Shown: positions 1-16,255, counted from the first letter of the stretch. The stretch is DNA of 64,000 bases from Portunus trituberculatus (GCF_017591435.1 NC_059268.1:6978684-7042683); one strand, 5' to 3'. Program-made: numbers and translations. The notes: generated by a model not told the origin, from the letters alone.

Positions 1-217
1 ACCTAATGAACCAGTGAATCCTTGATCTATCTGCATCATCACACTCAAGTATTTCTTTTTTGTATGCATGTATATGTTTGTTAGGTAGAATTGAATTTGT
101 ACTCACATGCATGTCTCCCTGAAAGGTGTGCTATTGTCTGTACACACCTCAATATTGTAAAGCCTATCCACCTCTACCTTCTAGTTTATGTATTGAGCAG
201 GTAATGTTTTCCTCCAG

Positions 218-2817
<2,600 letters not shown>

Positions 2818-3710
2818 ATGATCAGGGAATTGGAATGAACACCTGCAAGAATACATGATGAATCTGAATGTAATTTATCTTGGTGTATTTGGTTGTCATT
2901 GCATTGAAAATATTATTTAACCATATTAGATCAGTACAAGATGGGTCATAGAAAAGCAGGAAAGAAAATAGTAAATTAAAGTTGAGATTAAAGAGCTTTA
3001 AAAGTAAGACATTGTATCTTTCTTTTATTTCAAATGTACAGTTTATAGAGGAAAGGAGATTCTGGGCTCATCCCTTATATGATGAATGCACAGTATTATC
3101 ACCTGCATTCTTCTCTAATGCAGACGTTAAGTATTTTCACTCCACACGTCAGAGCATCAGTCTTCCTCTTCATCCCAACATTTTTCTCCTGAAACAGAGG
3201 TCTACATTACAAATGTTATTCTTGTTATACTGTTCTGAATTAATTTCTTTGCTTTAGTTTGCTTCAGCAGCACCAAGTGCTGGGAGTAAGTAAAGTTTGT
3301 TCAAAGCACCAATTCAGATGACTTATATAAAAATGTATGGTAGAGCAATTTTTACTTAGAATCTTTAATGTTAGCTGTAGAATCTCCATGGCAATGTGGC
3401 AGTGTCCGATGTCAATATAGAGATATTTGTCTACAATTGTAAAGTTGACATAAATTTGCAGAGTGAGAGGCTACATCTTGTATATACAAAGCCATTCCAT
3501 GGAAGCCTTTTTTTTATTCTTTAATTTATGTAATATCAAATTTATATTGTCCAGTATTATAAAGTAGAATATTTTTTTATTCTTAGATTGTAAATTAAAA
3601 GCTGATGATGCATTATTTAAATCAAAAATTGAAAAATTTGTATGAAATTAAAAGCTCGTGTGCAGCTTGTTGTGATAACTTTTGAATAAAGAGATTACTG
3701 GTAAAATACA
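2818..3710 (+). other. PCCA 3' untranslated region
   Basis: AT-rich sequence with no sustained reading frame between the PCCA stop codon and a canonical poly(A) signal. The end is approximate. Confidence 0.55.
3685..3690 (+). terminator. PCCA polyadenylation signal AATAAA
   Basis: AATAAA lies about 870 bases past the PCCA stop in AT-rich 3' UTR. It is the clearest canonical hexamer on this strand before the intergenic microsatellites. Confidence 0.55.
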
Positions 3711-3858
3711 TCTATTTCATTTATTTATTCTCTCTCTCTCTCTCTCTCTTGGATGAAATAGTGGTGTATATAAACACTACCCAAGACCCTTGAAAATTAT
3801 TGCTGAAGAAATTACTGATCAGGCATTTGATTTTAGAGTATTCAGTGGTGGCATGCTG

Positions 3859-3993
<135 letters not shown>

Positions 3994-4043
3994 CTGGGTA
4001 GGTAATTTATCAATTGAATCATTATGTCCCATATTTCATTAAT

Positions 4044-4246
4044 CCCTTCAGTACTGGCCCACTGGGACACATTTTTACCGTGAAAAATTTTGAGTATGAT
4101 TAGATTTTATTTACATTAGGAAGGGTCTGTGGAGGTCAGTTAATGGCCAGGCTTCAATACTTTAATCCCCACAACGTTTTTAAAGCTGTATAAAATCACC
4201 AAATAGTAACTAGAATGAATGAAAACGTGTCATGGTATTGAAAGGG
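4044..4246 (-). mobile_element. MITE family S, copy a
   Basis: About 200 bp with imperfect inverted ends (CCCTTCAGTACTG on the left, CATGGTATTGAAAGGG on the right) followed by TTAA. Copies at 7885, 8290, 9059 and 13155 share ends and interior. Copies a and c lie opposite to the other three. Confidence 0.6.
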
Positions 4247-5352
4247 TTAACGCCAACTAATTAACCTACTTACTGAATAACAATGGATGTTATTTGAGTA
4301 ACATCTAAATATCACCCATTGACAAATTTTATCAGTAGCTTTTAATAAGATTAAGAAGCTGCATTAATAAGCAGGATACATTTTTCTTTTATTGTAAAAG
4401 AACCACTGGATAAGCCTCGTCATCTCTCTCAGACTCTCAGTCTCTCACCATGGTCACTATGTAAGTCCACCTGATCTGCGCCGTACACAGGAAGGAGCTA
4501 AGACGAGTACTAGGTAAAAGTCCTCCGCCAGTCTGAGTTAATGTACATCACATCAGTGTCCAGTGAGTTTCTGTGTTCAGCGTAATCTGTAAGTTAGAAC
4601 ACAAGTATAGGTATTATTTGATTATTGTGTTGTGGAGATCTGTCTGTACTAGTGGCTGTGCTTGATGGCCTATGAGGCAATGTAGACTAGAATGCGTGAA
4701 TGTGGCATGGATAGAAGGAAGTAATGACTAATGGTGGTGTTTGGTAGGGATGGCACACACGTGTGTGTGTGTGTGTGTGTATTGGAAATTGCCAATTTAA
4801 ATATCTAGCATTTATCATTTCTATCTACATAAAGCAAATCACACAGCTTTCATAAATATTTTTGTAAAAATAATAAAATAAATAAATATATAAATAAAAG
4901 ACACGGCCGTCTTCATAATATATTGTGGTTCCCTTTTAAAACTGATGGGAAATTCCTAAATTATAGCAAACTACCATGAAAAAAATCATTCGTAATGGTA
5001 TGAATTGAGTGGTATGCAGCAGCAGCAGCAGTAGTAGTAGAAGTAGAAATGCAATGGTAAAATGCCGGCCAACTGCAGTGTTACTGCACCGCCAGACGCC
5101 AGTCCGCCAGAGCCACCCGTCCCGGCCACCGATCCGCCATGTGGTGCCGACACATTATTCATTCTTAGCGGTACGAAACAGCAGAGTCCCGGCACAGAGG
5201 CTAGACGATACAAGCGTCAAGCGGTACCGGAAATGATGCCGGCACATTCAGTCGCACCAGTACAGAAGCGTCTTGCCGAGCTACCGCAGCTCGGCCGGCG
5301 GAATGAGGCAGCGGGCCAGTGGCAGTGGTACCAACTACCAAGTGGCGGTACT

Positions 5353-5395
5353 GGTACTGAGTGTGCCGCGCGGCCAGCCCGGCACACTCAGTACC
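5353..5395. repeat. 15-bp perfect inverted repeat (hairpin)
   Basis: GGTACTGAGTGTGCC and its exact reverse complement are separated by a 13-base GC-rich loop, inside a CpG-rich stretch (about 5060-5530). Confidence 0.9.
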
Positions 5396-5858
5396 GAGCG
5401 TACCGAGACGTTAATAATACTGACACCTTAACTTACCGGGACGGGAGTTGAGGACACAAAGTGGACAGTGGAGTGTGGGTGCCTGCTAGTGACACGGACA
5501 GCCGCCGCCGAGCAGTCTTTGGCTAACGTAAGTAATATATTGGTGTAACTCATCATTTCACGATGGTGTCATGTCATAACCTACCGTTGGTAACCTCCAG
5601 GACAACATATCAGTGAACTAACACCTGCACATACTTATCAAAACCAAATAATTCAAATCTTGAAAACGTAAACAAACCGATCCCTGACCCGCCGCCTCTC
5701 TCTCAGCCATTATCTGCCTCATCTCTCACTCATTACAGGCCAGACAGGTCACAAAGTGGACCCATAGGCCTAATCTTTCATGTCAGTTGTTGAGATATAT
5801 CCGCAATTACCTGATTTGTGTGCTATGGAGGCTCAGTGAGAAGAAGCGGGCCTACCCA

Positions 5859-5888
5859 TGACGTCACGAGCCCCAGGCTGTGACGTCA
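5859..5888. promoter_or_regulatory. Two CRE-like TGACGTCA palindromes
   Basis: TGACGTCA occurs at 5859-5866 and 5881-5888, with a third copy at 6584-6591. These are full CREB/ATF consensus palindromes next to a CpG-rich stretch. No transcript start is visible, so the role is a guess. Confidence 0.25.
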
Positions 5889-6649
5889 TCACCAGCTCCC
5901 GCCCAAAATGCCGGTCCCAGATGCTCGACTTCCACTATTATTTATATTTGTCTCAGTTCATTTATTTCGAGTCACAAGTGCCTTTTAAGGGTTTCTAATG
6001 ATAGTTCGCAGTGTTTTACGTGTCTTCCATGCTTGAGTTGAGTGAAGTACGGTGATGTAGAGGGTGTTTATGACTTGAATGGGAGGGCCAAAATACGCTA
6101 AAATTTTTACCTCCGCTATCTGTGATTTTTTATTTGAGGTTGTAGCGAAGTGTTTGTGTTTTCAAAAGATGGTTTATCATGAGAAAAGTGTGCAAGGCTC
6201 CTGAGAAGTTAAAGATGTGGACTTTAAGAATGATATGTAGTCCTGTTAATATTGTAAACAACGTCATTTTTAAATATTATTTTTCTAATAGGGCGAGTTG
6301 CCAGGTTTTGATATATCGAAATGATAGTCATAATTTTTGAAAAACGTTATCGATTCAGTTGAATGAAATTGGTGGGGTTTGAAATTGTGTTTAAGCAAGT
6401 CGAAGTTCTAATACTTTATTTAGTATATTTTTGAGCTATTTTTATTATTCCTTTTCTCGGCAATGTTTTTGTATTTTAGAAGTTAGTTTCGATTGATAAC
6501 GAGTCAGAATTTTTATAACATTCGTGTCCAGCTGCCTTTTTGGGAATCCTCATTTTCAAAATGATTTGCGTAACGAATATATGTGACGTCATCAAGGGAG
6601 GGCTGGACCCAGGCCGATACCTGGCTCCAGGCCCGAGGGTGTGGGGGTG

Positions 6650-6652
<3 letters not shown>

Positions 6653-6728
<76 letters not shown>

Positions 6729-6834
6729 GCCTTTATCTTTCGTTATGAGGAGCCCACCAGCTGGAACCACTGACACCCAGCTCCCAGCTGGAGGGTGTTG
6801 GAGGAAGGTGGTGTGTGTGTGTGTGTGTGTGTCA

Positions 6835-6898
<64 letters not shown>

Positions 6899-6987
6899 TC
6901 ACTATGGTCGCCCGGTAGTCACCCAGCCAGCCTTCCCATTACGGAGCAAGCTCAGAGCTCATAGAGCGATCTTCGGATAGGACTGAG

Positions 6988-7051
<64 letters not shown>

Positions 7052-7173
7052 GCCTTATCTTTCGTTATGAGGAGCCCACCAGCTGGAACCACTGACACCC
7101 AGCTCCCAGCTGGAGGGTGTTGGAGGGGAAAGTGGCTGTGTGTGTGTGTGTGTGTCATTTTCTTTCATGGTAC

Positions 7174-7246
<73 letters not shown>

Positions 7247-7336
7247 TCACTATGGTTGCCCGGTAGTCACCCAGCCAGCCTTCCCCATTACGGAGCAAGC
7301 TCAGAGCTCATAGAGCGATCTTCGGATAGGACTGAG

Positions 7337-7387
<51 letters not shown>

Positions 7388-7507
7388 CTTTATCTTTCGT
7401 TATGGGGAGCCCACCAGCTGGAACCACTGACACCCAGCTCCCAGCTGGAGGGTGTTGAGGGAGGGTGTGTGTGTGTGTGTGTGTGTGTCCTTTTCTTTCA
7501 TGGGTAC

Positions 7508-7579
<72 letters not shown>

Positions 7580-7670
7580 TTCACTATAGTCGCCCGGTAG
7601 TCACCCAGCCAGCCTTCCCCATTACGGAACAAGCTCAGAGCACATAGACAGATCTTCGGATAGGACTCAG

Positions 7671-7708
<38 letters not shown>
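6653..7708. repeat. Complex satellite: about 330-bp units of SINE tail plus (GT)n
   Basis: Three units start near 6728, 7050 and 7387. Each holds block A (with CCAGCTGG twice), a short GT run, a short spacer, a long GT run, then block C, then GT again. Block C begins AATTCACTATGG and contains GAGCTCATAGAGCGATCTTC. It is recognisably the reverse complement of the 3' part of SINE B at 42032-42276. Units differ by a few substitutions and by GT length. Confidence 0.85.
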
Positions 7709-7710
<2 letters not shown>

Positions 7711-7884
7711 ATTATTTCACCGTTCTGTATACGTTTCATCTCTGGCGTCCCTCTTTATTATCCTAGTCTGTCAACACAAACTGCAAGTAATAGCGTATAG
7801 CGAAATGTGTCCTATTCTTAGCGCTTATTGAGCAAGGGGAAGCTATGATATGTAGGAAACACATATCGCCTCGCCTCGCCCCGC

Positions 7885-8075
7885 CCCTGCAGTAACATGA
7901 CGTGTTTTCATATTTATTCTGGCTATTATTCAATAATTTTATACAGCTTCACAAACTTATGTGGGGATTAAAATAGTGAAAACTGGCCATTAATCTCTGA
8001 CACCGTAGACCTTTCTTATTGTAAGCAAAATCATCTAATCACACACAAACTATCGTAAAAATGCCACTTAAGGGA
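7885..8075 (+). mobile_element. MITE family S, copy b
   Basis: It shares TTTATACAGCTTCACAAACT and GGATTAAAATAGTGAAAACT with copies d and e. The ends are more diverged than in copy e. Confidence 0.55.
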
Positions 8076-8289
8076 TTAGACTCGACTCACTCAGACGCCC
8101 ATAACTGAGTGCATGGCGGTAATTCAGTGCTGGAGATCTTAATGACAACAGTGCCCACAGAGATAGATTGAGAGTTTATGGACGACAACAGTAACAACAC
8201 AGCGCCTTGTTTTCACCCGACATGTTTCCACTTTCCATCGTCGTTCGTGGAGTGGCTGGCGAGAACAAATCAAGGTTCCTCGCAATTCT

Positions 8290-8467
8290 TTTACCTTGAT
8301 TTTTGGGTTTGATTAGGCGATTTTATTGACATTAGGAAGGGTCTATGGAGGTCAGAAGATTAATGGCTGGAGTCTTCACTATTTTAATCCCCCACATAAG
8401 TTTCTGAAGCTGTATAAAATCACCAAATAGCAGAATGCATAGGAAACGCGTCCTGGTACTGAAGGGT
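8290..8467 (-). mobile_element. MITE family S, copy c
   Basis: Reverse orientation, with AGCTGTATAAAATCACCAAATAG as in copy a. It ends GGTACTGAAGGG. Confidence 0.55.
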
Positions 8468-8632
8468 TACGGCAACGCACACCCTAAATAGCTTTGATAT
8501 TAGTTAACCCCAATGAATAAGTGTATGCAAGTCACTGTGTGTGCTTGAGATCTTACTGAAAACAATGCCTACACATCAAATTGTTTTCACCTATTACATA
8601 TTTCCACTTGTATCGCTGCACGTGAATGGAAT

Positions 8633-8633
<1 letters not shown>

Positions 8634-8700
<67 letters not shown>

Positions 8701-8790
8701 CTAATTCAACATTCCTCTTAGCTCTTTACAACAGACAGATGAGAAAGTCGGAGTAATGAGTGGAGATATTTGGTAAAGCTTCCAGATAGT

Positions 8791-8834
<44 letters not shown>
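8634..8834. repeat. (CT)n and (GT)n microsatellites
   Basis: CT array about 8634-8698 and GT array about 8793-8834, with unassigned sequence between. Confidence 0.95.
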
Positions 8835-8835
<1 letters not shown>

Positions 8836-9058
8836 GGTTACCTGGGCAACGCTCCCTAGGTGAACCAAGCTACAGTGGTCGCCTCACTACCCACTCCACT
8901 AGTTTAGCTCTCCTGTCTCGTCTCTACCTCACTCATAGTTCACTGGGGTCTCCGTGTCTCCCTGGCTGGCTGGCTGGCTGGCGTGTTGCGTTCTTGCCTT
9001 GCCTCTCCTCCCTCGCTCCAAGTGCCAAGTGAAGGTAATGTAATATCCCAAACTGTCT

Positions 9059-9638
<580 letters not shown>

Positions 9639-10006
9639 CAGTAAACTATTGGAGTGTAATAATCTCGTTCAGTTCTTGAGAAACGCTTAAAGGCACTAAT
9701 TAATCCCTTTGCCGTAGTTTCTGGGTTGAGAGCTTACAAACTGTTACTCCGGGATACAAGCTTTCCAGGCTCACACAGCAATCCATGGCTGGAAAAATAT
9801 TAGGTGGAATGGAGACAGACTAAAGAATAAAGAATAAATAGGCGAGTGTCTCAGCTGATAGGTACTGAGCGGAGCGACGCGAGAGATAGATAGATAGAGA
9901 GGGTGGGAGGGGGGTGGAGGCGGAGATATGAGGAACATGGGGAGGGACGGAGTGGGGACAGACGGGAAGGTGGAGTGTGGATCACAGGGAAGCTGATACG
10001 TCAGAG

Positions 10007-10045
10007 GCATGGTACAATAACTTTTTGATCGTTATTGTACCATGC
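10007..10045. repeat. 15-bp perfect inverted repeat flanked by an 11-bp direct repeat
   Basis: GCATGGTACAATAAC and its exact reverse complement surround a 9-base loop. CGTCAGAGGCA occurs on both sides of the hairpin as a direct repeat. Confidence 0.85.
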
Positions 10046-10214
10046 GTCAGAGGCACCTGTAGCTAATGACAGCTAGGTACCACTTAAAAAAGGATGGCAG
10101 ATGTCACTTTTGTTTGAAATACTGGTAGGAAAACTGTTTCGTGAAATGCATACATACATACATACATGCATACCGTACATACATACATAAATATATACAC
10201 ATATGAGTATATTT

Positions 10215-10955
<741 letters not shown>

Positions 10956-10977
10956 GTAGTCAGCCCGGCGGCCGGCC

Positions 10978-11002
10978 AGTTTACCGTGACTCACGGTAAA
11001 CT
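10978..11002. repeat. 12-bp perfect inverted repeat, 1-base centre
   Basis: AGTTTACCGTGA, one base, then its exact reverse complement, in a GC-rich stretch just right of the candidate MITE end. Confidence 0.85.
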
Positions 11003-11201
11003 AGGCAGTTAGCCAGTTTCGCAGTTTCCGTTGGCAGCGTTAGCATCATATCAGCCAGCCGTCTCCCTGACACACACACACACAGGTTGTACTACGTCAC
11101 AGCAGGCTGCGGCAAGGCGGGGCAGCTGCCTTCACACCTTGTGATGCCTAATAAAGACGGGTAGAGACGTTACCCACAATAAAAAACACACACACACACA
11201 A

Positions 11202-11205
<4 letters not shown>

Positions 11206-11261
<56 letters not shown>

Positions 11262-11277
11262 GTGGGGTGACGGACAT

Positions 11278-11331
<54 letters not shown>

Positions 11332-11433
11332 ATGGGGAGATTGGAAGGAAAGTGAAGGAGCAAAAAGGAGGCAACTCTATTGGTCGAAGTGGAATAAAAC
11401 AGGGTCAAGTAATATGACATGACTTTTAGGAAA

Positions 11434-11482
<49 letters not shown>
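11206..11482. repeat. (GA)n, (CT)n and (GA)n arrays
   Basis: GA 11206-11257, CT 11279-11327 and GA 11437-11482. The GA then CT pair can fold on itself as a long imperfect stem. Confidence 0.95.
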
Positions 11483-11486
<4 letters not shown>

Positions 11487-11953
11487 GAGAGGAAGTGGAT
11501 GGAGGAGGGTAAGGAGTTATAGGAAGAAGAGAGGAGGAGGAGTAAGGAGGTAGAGGCAGGGAGGGTGGAGACCCGTGACGCTGAGCCCCGCTATGATAAG
11601 CTTCTGGCATTCTATATCCATTATACTATTATTTTTCTCTATTTTAGTTATATCAAGAAAGAAATTATCTGCTAATGTCAACTATAAGTGTATGCACATA
11701 ATTCACATTCTCATATTATAATAACATTGAAAGTCAAGTGAAACATGTCTCATGATATACGGCCTACCTTGTACAGAAGTTAAAAACCTCAGTCTAACTG
11801 CACAAAGAGATTAGTTTTCTTACACGATTCTCTGCCTTACGTTAAGTTAGGTTAGTGAAAAGTAATAATTTCGTACTCGGTTTACTCGGTTTCACAGTGT
11901 AATCAGTACCGAAATACTCGGGTTGCAGAAAGTACTGGGTTCGCCCATCACTA

Positions 11954-12885
11954 GTGTTTGGGAAGGTGAACACTGAATTGTTATTATTATTAATTGAATT
12001 TGTTGCGTAATTGATTTTAATTTGTTCTTTTTACGTAGACTATTAATTTTCAGTTGCAATATGGTTTTATTCGTCTAACTTTAGTGACATGATAGATCGA
12101 GTGGATAATATTGAAGTAACAAAACAGAAAAGTGACAAGGTCTGGTTTATATTGATTTAGGACTTCAATTTCACAGCTGATTTTGTAGATCACGACATGA
12201 ATAACCATAAACCCCGGTGGAAGTTTGATGAGGGAAGAAAGCTTCGCGTCTAAGGTTGAATTTAACCTTGCTCGCGCCCAAAGCTAAAAAACGGAGCGAT
12301 CGAATCACGCAGGGAGTTCCCAAATAATGCTATATGAAACGCTGCTACTTACTCCGTTTGGGCCTGTTCTCATCGTTCTTTTGGATCTTGTATGATGCCC
12401 ACCTTGCCTTGTGACAGCTGCGGTTGTTTTCCTTCGTACAAGGATTCTAACGGCAAAATAAATGCCACCGTACACGTGTACGTAGTAAGTACAGTAGGCA
12501 GTAGGTGAGTCGGCTACTTCCGCCATTTGCACTCGTGCTGTCCTGTTACCTGCACCGTCGGGAGCACGGCTTGTTCCTGGGCTGCCTCAAAGAACATACG
12601 CTTTCCTTCGCCGTCTACCTGGTGAGGTTTTAGTAGATTTTTACCCCCACTTCCGAACGAAAGTACTTTTCTCTTTTAGTTTTCGACCTTTGAATTTGGA
12701 TTGCTGCTGTGACATGACGGCGAATGAATGTGTGTTGTGCAAGTTGAGCTCTCTGTTCAGATAATTTTGCTGTGTTGATTTTTGTGTCTCCACTCCAACC
12801 TTGCTACCTGGTGCTTTGACCGGTTTCTGCTGCTGCTACTTGTTACCTGGTTTATTTGCCTGGCGGTTAGCACTGCGCCTGATTT
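11954..12885. other. Region without a supportable gene
   Basis: Starts with the second copy of GTGTTTGG. From about 12540 the base composition rises in GC and leads into the LINE A ORF1 fragment, so the right part is probably LINE 5' UTR. No protein match was recognised. Confidence 0.4.
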
Positions 12886-13930
12886 GTGATGCAAAGAGAT
12901 AAACGATGTTCCGGTGGTATGGGGACGATCCCTACACTAAACACTCCGTCTGACCGCCAGCCATCACTGTCAGTCTTCTATGTTAACCAAGGTTATGTTG
13001 CTGCTGCAGCACAAAGTTTGGATAGTGCATCTACGCTTTTTGGCGTGGATGATGAGGCTATTGGATGTGATAAGTGTGCTGAATGGTTTCACCCCAACTT
13101 CTATGTCGGTGTAGGTATACTTTTTGTTTTTGTGTCTAACCTGTAGATTATTATCCCCTTCAGTACCATGGCGTTTCCACATTCACTCTCCTTAATATTT
13201 GGCGACTTTGTGCGACATTAGAAACTTATGTTGGGATTAAAATAGTGAAGATTGTAGCCAATAATCTCCTGACCTCCATAAACCCTTTCTAATGTCAATA
13301 AAATTGCCCAGTTATACCCAAAACTCATGGTGAAAATGCGTCCCAGTTCTGAAGGGGTTAAATCAATCCTCCTCTGGTAGCATGGGTTCTGTGAGAAACC
13401 GGGAGCAAGATGAAGCCGTAAAACAACTGCAGGAAATGGTTATGGCCCTTCCAACAGTTAGGACTGATATGTTGGATGAATTTATCATTGCTTCAAATAA
13501 TCCCAGCCCACCTTCCCTTAATGCTGATAACGCTAGGTAGGTTATAAGGGAGGAAATCAGCCCTGGAGATACAGGACCATAATTGTAGGAAGGGAGTCTT
13601 GTTTTGAGAGGCTTTACCTACCTAAGTTTTGTGAATTATGAGTTCAAGCAAATTTTTTGGTATTTGCTGAATAAAGAGGTTTTGCTGTCTGATACTACTT
13701 GTATTAATGAAGATGGGGTTATTTTCAGAGCTAAAATAGCCAACAGTGAGGACAGATCTCTTCTCTCTGTAGCCTACAAATTAGGTAACGTTATTTTAGT
13801 AACATGTATATCTATAGGGATCTTTTAAACAAAGGGAGGACCTAAATTTGCACCAGGAGGGCTGTTATGGCTAGATCTAGAGCAGACCAGATGAGTGTAA
13901 ACCCACTAAGATAACTAGTACTACTTCTGT
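12886..13930 (+). pseudogene. LINE A (CR1-like) ORF1 remnant with PHD-like Cys motif
   Basis: The first frame holds IGCDKCAEWFHPN, the C-x2-C...W-F-H core of a PHD finger, as found in ORF1 of CR1-like LINEs. The frame is cut by MITE S copy e at 13155-13357. It then resumes in decayed frames that read NREQDEAVKQLQEMV and IFRAKIANSEDRSLL. Stops and frameshifts show that it is dead. The matching ORF2 start and endonuclease appear at 19770-20830, after a nested block. Confidence 0.55.
13155..13357 (+). mobile_element. MITE family S, copy e
   Basis: Cleanest copy: it begins CCCCTTCAGTACCATGGCG and ends TCCCAGTTCTGAAGGGG, an imperfect inverted pair, and is followed by TTAA. It is inserted in the LINE A ORF1 remnant. 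Confidence 0.65.
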
Positions 13931-14090
13931 CACTACTACCACCTCAGTCTCAACTGCCACTGCTTAAGGAGAGGATCCTTAATTTAAATTTCTAAACCCA
14001 TTTCCCCCTATTCCTCATAGAAATTTCACAACTCTCTTTTGTACATGTTAATATTTATTTTTTGTCAAAATTTTTTTATTAACTATATTG

Positions 14091-14498
14091 TTACGAACCG
14101 CCGCCCACACAGCACAGTAGGGCCACCCACACCTGCAACCACTGGGCAAGGCCGGGCACCCAAAGGTCCTTACTTCAGCTTCCAATGCCACAACAGCAAC
14201 TCACATCAGCTGCAGAACAGGACACCGTTCAGAACGGGGCGGCACAGGGATAAGTTGAGGAGGATCCGTGACTCGCGAGGAGGCGAGGTAATTACTTAGG
14301 CAGACTGACTCACTCAGAAAGGTAGGACTGGCAGGAAACACTTAGTACCGCTTCTTATGTTTACTTTAGTAGTAACACAGTACAACAGGGAAATACAGGG
14401 TAGTACACAGTGCGAATGCGGGCCACGAGAACGGAGAGCAGAGCAAGACAGAGACAAAGGGCAAGAGACAACAGCGGCAACTAACTCACCAGGACATT
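14091..14498. mobile_element. Candidate solo LTR
   Basis: The GC-rich block begins TGTTACGAACCGCCGCCCAC and ends CACCAGGACA. TG...CA ends and a TGTTACG start are common in arthropod Gypsy LTRs. No second LTR, primer binding site or target duplication was seen. Confidence 0.3.
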
Positions 14499-14599
14499 TT
14501 TAAGATATGTCATTCTTGACGAATGACGTGGGCATTCCACCTTTATGGCTCACCCACAAGTATCTGTCTTTGGTTTAAGTTGTTTCCTTTATTGTGGTG

Positions 14600-15330
14600 G
14601 AGGGAAGTGTCTGACCATGTCCAGCAACACATGATGTGGGGTGTTGGAGACTATTGAAGCAGCTGTTTGTTTCCCTCTTTGTAGATATGTAGCTGTCTTT
14701 GTGCAGTGTAAGATGTAGTGGACTAGTGTGCATGAATCTGTGTCACAATGTTCACATTGTCGTGGTAGTTGCTCATTTACCGCCTCTTTGCATAGGTAGC
14801 CGAGTCTGAGTCTGTGGATATTAGTTCTGTCTCTCCTGGTCATATGTCTGGTAAGTGGGGTCTTGTTTTCTTTGGTGGTTGCAAACCACGAGGCACTGTG
14901 CTTCCCTTCTCTCACCCATCTCCGTAAGGTTTGGTTGGCGACTTCTTGGGTGGCTGTGTGAGTTTAGCTTTGGCTTGTGAAAGACTTGTTGGTATGGTGA
15001 CATTTATATTTGGTAGGTTAAGTGCATTTCTTGCCTCTCTGTCTGCGTCTTCGTTTCCTTTGATTCCTATTTGACTTGGAACCCAGTTGAGGTGGGTTGT
15101 CATGCCTTGTCTTTGGAGCTCGTGAGCCACCGACCAGATGGAGGTTACAAGGCCAATGTTGTCTGTTGCATGCTTTTGATTGAGGACATGCAGTACAGCA
15201 AGTGAGTCTGTGTGTATCACTGCTGAGGTGGATTTCTGTAGGGCGTGATGGAGTGCCCCTTGGATTGCTGTGAGCTTAGCCTGCAATACGGGTGATCTGT
15301 TTTGCAGTCTGTAGTGCTCTACTGCTGTGT
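14600..15330 (-). pseudogene. LINE RNase H domain and C-terminal zinc knuckle
   Basis: The RNase H part reads QAKLTAIQGALHHALQ, HTDSLAVLHVLNQ (catalytic Asp of TDS) and NWVPSQIGIKGNEDADREA (histidine position replaced by Gln, final Asp kept). A frame change leads to CEHCDTDSCTLVHYILHC, a Cys-His motif near the ORF end. RNase H removes the RNA template strand during target-primed reverse transcription. Confidence 0.65.
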
Positions 15331-15859
15331 TGCATACAAAGGCTGTTGCTGCCCTTCCTTCACTAATGGACCCATCTGTGTAATAAGACCTGATCTTCTT
15401 GATCAGGAACAGTTTGCAGGGCTTCGGTTGCCTGTTGAAATGTGTCTCTTTGGCTTAATTTGGCCTTGGCGTCTGTGAGTTTATGTATGGTGGTCTTAAG
15501 TGGTATGTCTTGCCAGGGAGGTGGTGATATGTATGTTTCGTCTGGAGGGTCCATTTCGAAGTTGAGGAGTAGTTGTTGGTGACCTACCTAGCTCTATGAT
15601 TCCGGTTGCTATGTTGCCTGACCAGGTCTTTTTGGTTAAAAGTGCAGGGTCTTGCTGGAGGGACTGGTTGATTTTCTGTTGCAATGCTTGTGCGTTTTCT
15701 CTTCTTATGTATTTGTGTAGGTGTGTGGTGTTTGTTGCCTGTAACCTGTTGCATAATGGGGGTATATTAGCTTCCAGCTGCATGTTGCAGATTCTTGTCC
15801 AGGCTGGGGCACCCAGGATTAGTCTTAGAGCCTTGTTTTGTATTTTCTCTAGTGTTTTA

Positions 15860-16015
15860 ATGCATGTGTTGGACGCCGTTGAGATGCATGGTGCAGCATA
15901 TTCGATGATTCATCTTATTGCCTGCATATAGAACATGCATGTTCTATATGCAGGCAATAAGATGAATCATCGAATATGCTGCACCATGCATCTCAACGGC
16001 GTCCAACACATGCAT
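15860..16015. repeat. Perfect 156-bp spacerless palindrome
   Basis: Two 78-base arms match without mismatch around the centre GAACATG/CATGTTC. The left arm, read on the minus strand, is native LINE sequence (IIEYAAPCISTASNTC running on to IKTLEKIQ). The right arm is its inverted copy and replaces a few LINE residues. Confidence 0.97.
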
Positions 16016-16255
16016 GTATGAGGCTCCATGATCCGGCTTGGTCATGTATCTCATCATCAGGAGGTGTGCCTCAGCTTTGTGTTTCGTCATCTTGACATGT
16101 TGCTTGAAGTTTAATTGGCTGTCGAAGCACATTCCTAAGTATGTGTGGCTGTTTGTCCAGGTGACTGCCTTTACGCTATTGTTGAGTGCTGGCTGTTGGT
16201 TTGCCCCAAAAAGGGTTGCTTTTGTCTTGTTTGGGTTTATCTTTAGTCTTAAGTC

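Larger units (their letters stand above)
7709..8633. other. Non-coding stretch with two MITE copies
   Basis: No supportable gene. It holds MITE S copies b and c in opposite orientations. The remaining sequence is unassigned AT-rich DNA. Confidence 0.5.

Noticed and set aside
5062..5451. 129-residue open frame in CpG-rich DNA
   Set aside because: Low-complexity composition, contains a long hairpin, no recognised domain, and lies inside the candidate hAT element.
6728..7672. CRISPR-like array of repeats and spacers
   Set aside because: Units are 330 bp with GT microsatellites between, derived from a SINE tail in a eukaryotic genome.
15596..15931. Plus-strand 111-residue frame over the LINE
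   Set aside because: It is the reverse strand of the LINE coding region and crosses the palindrome.
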